Positions 11,936-21,435 are shown, counted from the first letter of the stretch. The stretch: 35,000 nucleotides of DNA from Tubiluchus corallicola (GCA_030141605.1 JAQGDQ010000134.1:1-35000); one strand, 5' to 3'. A program made the numbers and translations. The notes: generated by a model not told the origin, from the sequence alone.

Positions 11936-12228
11936 ATATAGATTTATTTATTCATCCATTTAACACAATGCTAGTACAAGTTATACAATTACAAATTAAC
12001 AACGCATTGCAGGGATATGAGCGTAGCAGATTATAAGCAAGTTGCGCTCAACATCGACAATAACAACAACAAAAATGCATTAAATGGAGCAAAGCAAACG
12101 GACGGGAGAAGACGATGATGATAATGTTGATAATGAAGATGGTAATATTGTTCATTCATTAACTAAGATGACTGGCTGATTTTATGGCTAGTCATTCAGA
12201 ATCAGCGAGTGACGTCTAGGTTCTGGTT
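11936..12228 (-). mobile_element. Interspersed repeat A, copy 2 (LINE-like 3' end, minus strand)
   Basis: The reverse complement of 11936-12054 matches 2758-2885, ending in atggatgaataaataaatct followed by an A-rich tail on the minus strand. The outer match is at 12214-12228. It includes a GATGAT-type trinucleotide patch at 12110-12150 that the other copy lacks. Confidence 0.6.
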
Positions 12229-12722
12229 AACATTACTGTTCATAGATACCAGATGAAAGCATGAGAAAAGCGCATGGCAGCAATTAGTAGTAGACGAAAT
12301 AAGAGTAATTTGTATACGCGATAAAATTTCTACTTTTATTAAAAGCGCCTGTTTTTCATTCCTGCTGTTACAGAAACTGTAATGTCAGAACTAGACGCGT
12401 GGAAGCTCTCTACGTCATTCCAGTGATGTAAATTAAGCTTACTTGAGACGTGGATGTTTCAAGGAAAAGTTCTGAAAGAAGTTGTTACTAACTATACCCA
12501 TAAAAAAGCACAAGACTTTCAAAAATAAAACAGGAACTAGGCCTAGGCCATCGGCAAGATGAAACGTCTGTGATTTTGAAAAAGTAATGTTAATTTTGAT
12601 CGAAATTATCTTTCAAAGCTCAGTCTGCATAAGTACGTCTTCCGTTTTTTCTTTCTCTTTCTCTTTCATTTTTCCCTCTCTCTTTCTATCGCTTTATTTT
12701 ATTAGCTGTTTTATTAGCCTCT

Positions 12723-12834
12723 ACTTACAGATAAGAATGGTTCGCCGAGAAGAATTTCACAAGAATCCATTGTGTAAAAACCATATGTCTGTTTCACGTG
12801 CTTCTGTTATGTACGGAATGCAAAGATGTCTAAA
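12723..12834 (+). repeat. Inverted exon-like duplication, left copy
   Basis: Begins acttacag and matches the reverse complement of 13852-13967 along its whole length, by eye about 85-90% identical with one 4-base deletion. The deletion shifts the frame, and the donor present in the other copy (GTAAGT) is here CTAAAA, so this copy could not serve as the same exon. A pyrimidine-rich tract at 12640-12690 precedes it. Confidence 0.75.
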
Positions 12835-13409
12835 CTAAAAAATACAAAAATACATAGAACATAAAATTTCTGTTTATGATCGAGATGACCCTGAAATCAA
12901 CCAAAATGACATTTCTTATACTATTGTGGGTGAACCACTTTACTACTGAAGAAAACAGGTGTTAATATGCTTATTATGGTACGTTTGTAGCAGCTTTTAT
13001 TGTATTATAACATTACGAAACTTATAATAGCCCAAATGTGTGAAAGAAAAAACATATTTTCAAGTTTGCCTATTACTACAGTATTTGTGAGATGAGAAAG
13101 TATTCGTCGTGTAAATTTCACATAGCCTATTGTGAATTTAGTTTAGATGACAAAATTTGATCTGAATTCAAGTGTTAATTTGATATGCTAAAACTTAGAA
13201 CGTACTACATACATTTACGAAACATTATATAACTGATGTAAGACAGCAGTGGTGGAGCTTACTATTGCGACTTTTGCATTTCTGTAAATCTGCGTGATTA
13301 ACTTTTGTTAGTACATATTACATAATTAATGACTTAACCTCGACCTTTTCTTCCGTCTTTCGAACGTACTTCATAAATATATTATGCTTATACAACATCA
13401 TATCTCTCA

Positions 13410-13589
13410 CGCCATATTCTGTTCTACTAAGATCTCCTTAGTTCTTACAAAGTATTGGAGATTGCCTTGACCGATTATTGATTTTATGATGCCCCCAACC
13501 CTGGGAACTGCGTGAACAAACAAACGATGCACTTCCACAGTGTGAAACTCCTCCGACAGTGAGGCCAGTGTAGCCTCCAACTGCAACAC
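13410..13589 (-). other. Short minus-strand open frame, unrecognised
   Basis: An open frame (LEATLASLSEEFHTVEVHRL near its start) follows an acceptor-like gttgtgttgcag. Amino-acid composition is protein-like, but I know no family for it and cannot join it in frame to the exon-like segment at 13852. It may be a decayed gene or chance. Confidence 0.15.
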
Positions 13590-13766
13590 AACTGTCTAAA
13601 CATAATCAGTACTCTGCTGCGGTACGACCCAATGAGCTAGGAAGCTTTAATTAGGTACCAGAGAGTTGTTTACAAGTGCCATTTACATGCCCGCGAGGAG
13701 AGATCTGTGGTCCGATACTCCTGATAGGATCAGCCACATGGTTTCCTGTTTTGTCTTCATCTTCAG

Positions 13767-13851
13767 CTGAGAAGAGGGAAGAGAGAAAAGAGAGAGGAAA
13801 AACAGAAAGAGAGAGAAAAGGGGAGGGAGGAATAGAGAGGAAGGGACTTAC
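13767..13851. repeat. Purine-rich (GAGA) tract
   Basis: About 85 bases of irregular GA-rich sequence on the + strand. On the minus strand it would be the pyrimidine-rich intron between the two exon-like segments. Confidence 0.6.
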
Positions 13852-13967
13852 TTTAGACGTCTTTGCATTCCATACATATGAGAAACACGTGAAACACACA
13901 ATACTTTGGTTTTTACGCAATGGATTTTTGTGATATTCTTTTCGGCGAACAATTCTTATCTGTAAGT
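13852..13967 (-). repeat. Inverted exon-like duplication, right copy (possible exon)
   Basis: On the minus strand the segment 13959 to 13852 is bounded by tacttacag and a GTAAGT donor, is 108 bases long and open for 36 codons (starting IRIVRRKEYHKN). It is followed by an 85-base GT...AG stretch full of pyrimidines (13851-13767), then 27 more open codons to a stop. It looks like a spliced exon, but the peptide is not recognised and only one diverged copy supports it. Confidence 0.35.
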
Positions 13968-14065
13968 ATACAGATACTGCCGTTACTAAAACATCGCCCG
14001 CATGCAGAACACAAGGTAAGTTATTCTCAAGTTACTGTAGTTTTAAGTAGCGTCTTCAGAAAATT

Positions 14066-14281
14066 ATGCGCCACTGTTACCAAGGAAACGGCGTAACAAA
14101 GGGTTGTAGTTGTAATAGTTGGCAAGCGTCAACTTTGGGGCCTATTCAAACTTGCCCCTCTTGGCCTGGCTTTCGCTTAAGTTGGCCTAATCCTTCTGAA
14201 TGGGCCATAATGTGGCCTGTGGCTCCAACGTGGAGGATTATGGTCAAATTTGCTTTTCGTTCTGTTCTGATTTTTACATAA
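14066..14281 (+). other. Open frame ending 6 bases before the TSSK copy 1 start
   Basis: An ATG at 14066, and a nearer one at 14240 (13 codons), are in frame with the kinase but end at TAA 14279-14281. The peptide has no recognisable similarity. It is either a uORF, if transcribed, or chance; it also covers the X-box-like site, which argues that it may be promoter DNA. Confidence 0.25.
14076..14089 (+). promoter_or_regulatory. RFX X-box-like site upstream of TSSK copy 1
   Basis: GTTACCAAGGAAAC matches the inverted-half-site RFX consensus GTTRCC-N2-RGYAAC with one mismatch. It lies about 200 bases before the kinase ATG. RFX factors drive ciliary and spermatogenic genes in animals, which suits a testis kinase. 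Binding is inferred only. Confidence 0.4.
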
Positions 14282-14287
14282 AAGTTG

Positions 14288-15019
14288 ATGTCAGAAGGGT
14301 CAGAAGATCAAGAGGGGACCCGCGACGAGGAAGCTGAAGCAGAAAAATACGGATACTCGCTGGGAAAGCCCCTAGGGTTCGGATCGTATGGTCAAGTCCG
14401 TGAAGCGTACTCAAGAAAACTCAAATGCCGTGTGGCCATGAAAATCATCAATAAAAAAACAGCGCCAAAAGAATTTATCGTCAAATTCCTTCCGCGAGAA
14501 ATAGAAACGTGTAAAAAATTAAACAATCCTCACGAAAATCTGGTAACCTTCTACCAGACACTAGAAACCAAGAACAGAGTGTACATGGCCATGGAGCTCT
14601 GCATGAACGGTAACCTGCTAGATGTAATAGAGACACGCAAATACGTCACCGAACCAACGGCGGGCCTCTGGTTTTCTCAAATTGTGCTTGGGGTGGAGTA
14701 TCTGCACGAAGATGGAATAGTTCATAGGGATTTAAAATGCGAAAATATTCTCTTGGATAAAAATGACAATATAAAAATAACAGATTTTGGATTTGCTAGG
14801 TCAGACATGAAACCGGGAATGACTTCTACAAAGATACTGAGTAAGACATTTTGTGGAAGTTACGCCTACGCACCGCCAGAAATATTGTCGGGAATTCCCT
14901 ACGAACCCATGAAAGCAGACATATGGAGTATGGGGATCATCTTGTTTGCAATGCTGTTTGGAAAGCTACCTTTTAAAGACGTCAATTTGAAAAACTTTCG
15001 TAAGCAAGTGAAAAACAAG
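14288..15019 (+). CDS. TSSK copy 1, exon 1 (244 codons, most of the kinase domain)
   Basis: The donor is GTAAAT at 15020 after KNK. Reading on into the intron stays open to 15124 but loses all family similarity, whereas splicing to 15886 restores it. Confidence 0.93.
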
Positions 15020-16125
15020 GTAAATAAATTCAGTGACAATAACTGTACTTCAGAAAAAAACATTTTTGAAGTGTACCTCAAACCTGTACTGGTAACTTTT
15101 GTTGAGCTTCAATTTTTTGAATGAAACTTTGCTAGTTTTGTAATCAGTCATTCAGAAAAACAAAAGCAGTTCTGTGTGTGTTAAATCCTAAGAAGCTAGT
15201 ATTAAAATTTGCACTTTTATCGTCTACACTACACGTGAAGCAAGGTTAGTATCAAATAATCTAGCATTTAGGAACTGTACTAACTGTACTATCAGTCTAT
15301 TGAAAGCTGTCTACGTGAATGCTATGTATATCAGTACGATATACAACATCAAATACTTTGACGCTGCACGAACTAGATGTTTTTGAAATAGCTGCATGGA
15401 ACAGAATAGATGTTTCGAACGATAGTGACGTGGACGAACACGAGATCTTATATAGGCAAAGACAAAGACATAGACATAGACAAAGACATAGACATAGACA
15501 TAGACATAGACATAGACATAGACATAGACATAGACATAGACATAGACATAGACATAGACATAGACATAGACATAGACACAGAGAAAGACATCTTTGGTCA
15601 TATATACTATAGGTACACAAGAAATTTTCTTTATGCTTTGCCCAGACTAGCTAAGAAACAGTTAGCAGAGCAAGTTTGCAACTGTAATTAAATTCTAAAT
15701 CAGTGTAAGCTCTTGAGCAGAAAGCTTCAGGTGCAAAATCTTGCAGACACACACAGTTTTATTTGACGCTATCTGTGTTGGCTCACCAAATGCAGTAGGC
15801 TTTATTCTTCCCAAACATTTTTTTTCATTTACCTAAATTTTATACTGTTTTTTTCTTGTACTGAATTATCATGTTGCTGCTCTAGGTTCCGTTTCCTCCA
15901 ACTCCTCCAGTGCCAAACGATTGCAAATGCTTAATCATGGACATCCTTACTACTGCTGATAAGAGGGCAACTATCCACACCATCAAGAATGACACGTGGT
16001 TTATGAAGATGATGAAGCCAAGCGCCAATCTTAGGGCTAGATCATCAGTGACAATCATGCAGGAAAAACCAAAGGGCGGTTTTTGGATGTTCAAAAGAGA
16101 GAAACCGCATCGTATTGTTGTATGA
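14288..16125 (+). CDS. Testis-specific serine/threonine kinase (TSSK) family protein, copy 1
   Basis: Two exons, 14288-15019 and 15886-16125, join in phase 0 to give 323 residues. Seen: glycine loop LGFGSYGQV (29-37), VAMK lysine K52, alpha-C glutamate E71 in PREIE, catalytic loop HRDLKCEN (146-153, Asp148), DFG at 166-168, activation-loop LSKTFCGS with Thr187, APPE at 195-198 and DIWSMG at 211-216. Exon 2 supplies the KRATI motif of the last kinase subdomain and a basic tail ending RIVV. All catalytic residues are present, so it should be active. HRDLKCEN together with TFCGSYAYAPPE is typical of the TSSK family in the CAMK group, which acts in spermatid differentiation and sperm. Length falls in the family range (about 270-370). 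Start: the first ATG after an in-frame TAA at 14279-14281; its context is weak (T at -3). A TSSK-like paralogue follows downstream. Which vertebrate TSSK it matches is not decidable here. Confidence 0.95.
15020..15885 (+). other. Intron of TSSK copy 1
   Basis: GT...AG intron of 866 bases. Its middle is a long (GACATA)n array; the rest is unique AT-rich sequence. Confidence 0.85.
15461..15590. repeat. (GACATA)n hexanucleotide microsatellite
   Basis: About 20 nearly perfect copies of GACATA with GACAAA variants at the left end. Because the unit is six bases without stops, it gives artificial open frames on both strands (Arg-His, Asp-Ile, Leu-Cys and Val-Tyr dipeptides). None of these is a gene. 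Confidence 0.97.
15886..16125 (+). CDS. TSSK copy 1, exon 2 (79 codons plus TGA)
   Basis: The acceptor is gttgctgctctag ending at 15885. It starts VPFPPTPPVPNDCK, matching the V-x-FP start of the homologous exon at 23857, then carries TTADKRATI and NDTWF, and ends FW...HRIVV-stop. Confidence 0.93.
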   Translation, partial: VPFPPTPPVPNDCKCLIMDILTTADKRATIHTIKNDTWFMKMMKPSANLRARSSVTIMQEKPKGGFWMFKREKPHRIVV

Positions 16126-17480
16126 CACAAAGCGTTGTAAAGTGCGTCAAAACGAGGGAATGTTTAATTTTAATTATCATTGTAAATATTGTTGAAACGA
16201 TATATCCTTAAATGTATGAAGTCACGTCATATTGCTAACTACATTAAAAGTATCTTTACCATTACCTGTTATTTTGCTGTTTATACATTTGAGCAGTGCT
16301 TTAAACTACAGATTCATTCAAGTTTTGCTGCTTTTTTGGACATCTTCAAATGTAGTATAATTAGTACCATCCAGAAAGTTAAATCTAAACTTTGGCTCAC
16401 CCTTCATTATTGCCGCATCTAGAAGTTAAAACAATAGATGTAATTGTTAAGATGAACTCATATGAAGTTCATTTTTAATTACTGCGCAATCTACAGTTAA
16501 AAAGTGAGTTTATAGGAGTTTATAGCTGCTGTTTATTGTTGTTTAATGCTGCTGTCGGTGTATGGTTCGTGACGTCTACTCATTACAGTGTTTGGCAAAG
16601 TTAGTGCACAAAACATGCATTCCAGAAATTCCATGGGTGACATTTGCTGGATTCGTGGCGATTTCCAAGAGGGTGAAGTCAGCAGTTACCTGTATCTGCA
16701 ATATATGAGTAGTTACTGCCTATTGTACTCCCGGGGAGCGCTTTTCTGTCATTAGAATGGATTCCCAAGATATTCTACAAACTTTTGCAAAAAATATGGA
16801 AAATTTCTTCCTGCAGATAGAGAATGTTGTTAATAAGGAAACAAAATGAGACAGAATCTGCTTATCTGCTTCCCATTTAAAAACACTTTATTACTTTTTA
16901 ATTTTCCCCTATCTAAATTATGTCAGTTGTCTTTGGGGCATTACTTGTACAACTAATCTAAATCTTTTGAGGTCCCGCCAGAGAAAATTTTTTCCGTTTA
17001 CTTTTTAGATTAAATAAATTTGCAAATGTAAATTAATCCCTATTTAAGCAGTGCAAAATTCTTTCCATTGATAATATAGTCTTTTGCAAGATAGTAGTGT
17101 TTGTATATAAAACTAATTACGAACTGCTTCCGGATATTTTTAATAATCTTCTAAAATTGAATGTGAAGCATTATATTACATTTTATAATTATTATTACCT
17201 AGGTTATGTTCGTACTAATGTTGCCCAAGTATTTTGTTGAATTTTACAGACCTCTGATTTGGAATTATCTACCTGAAAACACTAAAAATCAACATACTGT
17301 TTTTCAAGTTTAAAAAAATCTTAAAAGATTTTGTATGAGAACATAACTCTAATATTCCACGTGTAATTACTTTCAAACTCATCTTTTAAAGCAATTATTC
17401 TAAGTAAGTGTCGAAGAAGAAGAAGAAGAAAAAATAAAGAAAAAGAAGTCGCAGGAGTAAGAAGTAAATTAATTTCTCAC
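16126..17480. other. 3' flank of TSSK copy 1, intergenic
   Basis: AT-rich. It contains a (GAA)n run at 17414-17448 and no recognisable gene. Confidence 0.5.
16243..16248 (+). promoter_or_regulatory. Candidate polyadenylation signal (ATTAAA) of TSSK copy 1
   Basis: ATTAAA about 120 bases past the TGA is the nearest variant signal seen. The next canonical AATAAA is near 17013, so the 3' end is uncertain. Confidence 0.3.
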
Positions 17481-17489
17481 CTGCTAGGT

Positions 17490-17895
17490 GTACCCGGTTG
17501 CCTCCTCTGTTGTTCATTGCCCAGTTGGTTGTTACGGCTCATTAATGTAAATTCCAGTGCTTATTTTACTGTAAATCTAATCCTTTCGTTCTCCGTTATT
17601 TCACAATCTTTGCCACCACATCTTCACACTCATAATCTTTCATGATTTTCTTCTTTTATTTTACACTTCCTTCACCTTCTGCACCCCGTTATTCCATATC
17701 GCCTATTCGGCTCAGATCTTACAAGTTTTACTTTCGATCTGATCCAATAATTTGTCTTGCTCATTGTAGATTGTAAGACTATATCTAATTTAAGATCATT
17801 TCTGACGTCTTTATAACGTACATTTTGAAAAACATATTGCCATTTTTGTGTAAACTGGTTTTGGAATAAATATACTAAACTAAACTAAAATAAAT
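17490..17895 (+). mobile_element. Probable LINE 3' UTR remnant with (CTAAA)n tail
   Basis: T/C-rich sequence ends ggaataaatatactaaacta followed by further ctaaa units, a typical LINE-like terminus. No coding remnant is visible upstream. Confidence 0.35.
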
Positions 17896-18059
17896 TAAGA
17901 AAAAAATCCATACGCGAGGGTTTCACTGATTTCCCCACTAAGGTTTATTTTACTTTTTACTGAAGTTCACTTTATTCAATTTTAGCGCTGAATTTGATTT
18001 GAAACACGTCAAGATTACTTATCACTTACTGACAACCAATTAAATAAAATCGTGTACTA

Positions 18060-18092
18060 GTTGTGGAAGAGACCGCAAGTCTCTTCCACAAC
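18060..18092. repeat. Perfect 14-bp inverted repeat (hairpin)
   Basis: gttgtggaagagac and its exact complement flank the 5-base loop cgcaa. It is too short for a microRNA precursor. It could be the end of a foldback element or a cruciform. Confidence 0.9.
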
Positions 18093-18859
18093 CAACCGAC
18101 TAGAGAGGACTGAGAACAACTACTAACATCTATGGATTTCATTCAAAAAGGCCTTGTCGACACCTGTTTGAACAGTTGAACGTCAAAGATATCACAACAT
18201 GGACAGTTGCCTGAGACCGGGCTGTTTAGCATGACGCAAGGAAGTGAGAAAGATCATGTTTTTGGGCACCTGACCTAGTTATTGTGACTTTATATAACCC
18301 AACATTGACTTTACAACGTTATTGTAAAAGAATGGTAGTGATAACCTGTGTTGTCGTGTTCAAAGTTCAAACTGGAAAACAGCGGGCTAATATTGTCAGA
18401 ACAGGAAAAAACCAAACAATTTGAAAATGTACAAATATACTAAAGTGAAAAATCTGCTGAAACTCATTAAGCAAACTTCTTTTCGTAGGTCAGTGTAGCT
18501 TTTTTACCGTAATAAGTTTGCTGCGGTTATTTGCTGCCAAGAGCAGACAACAACAAAAAACAAAACAGCTGTTGCGTTTATTTGTATCCATAAAAGTTTC
18601 TAGTTTAATGAAATGTAGATTTTCGTCGAATTAGTACACTACAACATTGTGATCTTCAAGTCGACACAGTGCATGTAGGGGCGCAAATTCTTTGTCTCAA
18701 AATGGAAGTTTCCTCCGTTAATTTAACATCACTATAGTAGAAAATTTGACAGAAACTAACTGTAGCCAAGAGATTCCATTTGGCTGATATTAGAGGAGAA
18801 TCTGAAATGGGCAGCATGGTGGTGTATTCCATAGAATCACGTGCGATGGACCGCGGGAT

Positions 18860-19610
18860 GCATGAAAGCCAGTTCATTCGCGCAGTAAAATTTAAGCTAC
18901 AAGTGGCCTACAACGATTCTTGGAAATACAACATTACAAAAGAAACAGGCAGGAATAATAACGAAAACAATAAAGTGGCACTTATTGCAAGTTTAAATCA
19001 GAATTTAAATAAGAAAACTATTTACATTTTATTAACAATAAATATGAAAAAAGCATGTTCACGAAATTGCGAATAAGTGCGCATAACTTATTGATAGAAA
19101 AATGGCGACACCAACAACCTAAACAACCCCTGTGAATACGAGAATCTGTCAACACTGCGACAGTCAACAAGTAAAAGACGAAATTCATTTTTTGTTTTAT
19201 TGCTCCTTCTACAGCCGGTTAAGACAATCTTTTTATTCTGATATCGCACGCATCAATAGCAATGATAACTTGAACGATAACAAAAAGCTAAAATTCGTGA
19301 TGAGGGGGAGGGTAACGACTGCGATATAACCAAAATAGTCGCCGATTACATTTTAAAGTGTTTTAAAAAAGGTGTAAATAGTACTAATATGTAACTATTG
19401 ATAACATTATTTATTATTTTTTTATGCTACGCTAACTGTACCTATACTAAAATTATATAAATTTTTATTTGTTATGTGTGCTTTTGGCTCCATAGCTATA
19501 ACGCAATAGCTATGTTTTGTACTTTTGTATGTTGTTGTTGTTTTGTTGTATGTACTGTATGTCTTTGTAGTATAATGTATATGCCAATAATAAATTCTTA
19601 GAATCTAGCA
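18860..19610 (+). pseudogene. 5'-truncated, frameshifted LINE (non-LTR retrotransposon) C-terminus and 3' UTR
   Basis: Three consecutive reading frames together give the end of a LINE ORF: QFIRAVKFKLQVAYNDSWKY (from about 18870), then FTKLRISAHNLLIEKWRH (about 19058-19111, next frame), then RICQHCDSQQVKDEIHFLFY (from about 19138, third frame). The last is the C-X2-C-X9-H-X4-C zinc-knuckle-like motif found at the end of many LINE polyproteins. The ORF stops at 19329; an AT-rich 3' UTR follows, with AATAAA at 19589-19594. Two frameshifts show it is dead. No reverse transcriptase catalytic motif remains. Clade cannot be assigned. Confidence 0.7.
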
Positions 19611-20120
19611 CAACTTGTTTTAAGAGAAGAAAGTCAACATTCGTTACACACAAAAGTTCACCCAGCCTGGCTTCTTTGTGGCTTTATATGGCTAACTAGA
19701 ATTCGCGAGAAAACAATTTATACCTGTTTACTGAGTACGAGAAGCTAGGTATTATATGAGACATTTTATAAGGAATTGTGGGATTAATAAACTGCATTCG
19801 TGGTGCCACGCGGTGTAATTCAATTCTGTGAATTTAGCGCCAAAAGTCTACCCACATTTACTCGCACTTTTACACAATTCAGGCGAGAGCTCCTTTTTGA
19901 AATTCTTTTCTGTAGGTGTCGAGGTTGCAGATCACATAACCGTGACAGCGTTTCAGTGTTTAACCTGGAACGCGCTGTATTAAAAATGTCCACATTTTCT
20001 AGAAATTTCTCTTGGTTTTCATCCTATGAGTGCACGAAAGAAATGCTAAATTAGAAAGTCTGAAAAAGTTTGCTTGTCTACTGACATTCAAACGCAAGCC
20101 AAATGTAGTAGAGAAATCGA

Positions 20121-20270
20121 AATTCAGCGATCACTCACACTAGAGTGACGGTAACTAATTAGATTGGTTTTTTCTTTTGATTAGATTCAAAATTAACCAA
20201 AATTAGAAAATGAATCCAGTTAGTTAGATTCACTTCTATGTGAGCGATCTAACATTGGAAATGCTGAATT
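20121..20270. mobile_element. Small MITE-like imperfect inverted repeat
   Basis: gatcactcacactagagtga at 20129 pairs with the complement of the segment ending 20249, and the similarity continues inward through taactaactgg-like sequence, about 45 bases per arm. The outermost aattcagc (20121-20128) and gctgaatt (20263-20270) are exact complements, with about 13 unpaired bases on the right arm. Confidence 0.5.
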
Positions 20271-20312
20271 CGGTTGGCCATCTATAGGGATGAACTTTAG
20301 ACTACTTTGATC

Positions 20313-20501
20313 ACTGAGACGAAGGCCTAATGGTCTATGGCATCTGCAATGTAATGAGAAGGTCCCTGGTTCAAATCCTGGCTGTATTCCAATTTGCTGG
20401 TTGGTATCAAAATGTAATTAATATCGGGTTTCTTATTACTTGATAGCCCCATGTTTGTTTTTGTTAGAGAAATCTTTAAAATCTTTAAAATAAATCTTTT
20501 A
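20313..20501 (+). mobile_element. tRNA-derived SINE with AAATCTTT-type tail
   Basis: An A-box-like ggcctaatggtctatgg at 20324 and the B-box ggttcaaatcc at 20368-20378 are 44 bases apart, exactly as in a tRNA. The T arm pairs at four of five positions, but the acceptor stem does not pair, so it is not a working tRNA. Three imperfect AAATCTTT units at 20470-20501 form the tail. It ends about 170 bases before the TSSK copy 2 ATG. Confidence 0.5.
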
Positions 20502-20641
20502 GTGTATGTAAGTTGTCGATCAGCGTTCCCGGCGTTGCTACGACGTTCATCTCTATAGAAATGACGCCACAAATACAAAGAGTGTTGCATGTTTTCAGTT
20601 TGCTTACTAATGGCGGTGCATTAAAACAAAACAAAAAAGCC

Positions 20642-20674
20642 ATGAACGACGCTACCGTGTCTGGTGTTTCCTAA
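20642..20674 (+). CDS. Upstream ORF (10 codons) overlapping the start of TSSK copy 2
   Basis: ATG at 20642 (context aagccATGa, better at -3 than the main start) opens a ten-codon frame, MNDATVSGVS, whose TAA at 20672-20674 shares its last A with the kinase ATG (TAATG). If the mRNA begins upstream, most ribosomes would meet this ORF first and reach the kinase by leaky scanning or by reinitiation. The 5' end of the transcript is not known. Confidence 0.45.
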   Translation: MNDATVSGVS

Positions 20675-21435
20675 TGGGTGAGAAGGATGAAAAGTTTTCA
20701 AAGTTAGAAGGACCACCAAGTGATAGTGCCGGCGCAAAACAGCTGTCTTCTGAAGCAGAAGCAGAAAAGCACGGCTACACTTTAGGAAAAACTCTTGGCT
20801 TCGGCTCCTACGCTAATGTGAAGGAAGCATATTCGTCAAAATTCAAATGTCGCGTTGCTATGAAAATCATCAACAAAAGAACAGCACCCAAAGACTTTAT
20901 TGTCAAGTTCCTGCCGCGAGAAATTGAAACCACCAAAAAGTTAGATCACAAAAGCTTAGTTACTTTCTATGAAACTATCGAAACGTCAGAACGGGTTTAC
21001 ATGGCGATGGAACTTTGTATCAATGGGGATCTTTTAGATGTGATTCAGACAAGGAAATATATCAGGGAGAACACGGCAGGTCACTGGTTTCATCAGCTAG
21101 TAGACGGAGTTGATTATCTACACCAAAATGGCATCGTGCATAGAGATCTGAAATGTGAAAATTTACTCTTAGATAAAAACGACAACTTGAAGATAACCGA
21201 TTTTGGCTTTGCCCGATGCGATCTAAAAACGGAGGAGGGAGCGCCAAAAATACTGAGTCGGACGTTTTGCGGAAGTTACGCCTACGCTCCTCCGGAAATA
21301 TTAATGGGAATTCCTTACGAACCAGAAAAGGCGGATATCTGGAGCATGGGTGTGATTTTGTTTACAATGTTGTTTGGAAAATTGCCTTTTGATGATGCCA
21401 ACTATAAGAATCTAATGAAACAAGTAAAAAACAGG
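20674..21435 (+). CDS. TSSK copy 2, exon 1 (254 codons)
   Basis: The donor is GTAATT at 21436 after KNR, at the same place as the KNK junction of copy 1. Unspliced reading stops seven codons later. Confidence 0.93.

Noticed and set aside
14285-14287. TTG at 14285 as the start of TSSK copy 1
   Set aside because: Not a normal eukaryotic start; the ATG at 14288 follows directly and keeps the same frame.
15020-15124. Read-through end of TSSK copy 1 without splicing
   Set aside because: It loses family similarity, while the exon at 15886 restores the last kinase subdomain and matches copy 2.
15297-15691. Four overlapping open frames with Leu-Cys, Val-Tyr, Arg-His and Asp-Ile repeats
   Set aside because: All are translations of the (GACATA)n array in an intron.
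20313-20390. A functional tRNA gene
   Set aside because: A and B boxes fit, but the acceptor stem does not pair; a SINE head is more likely.
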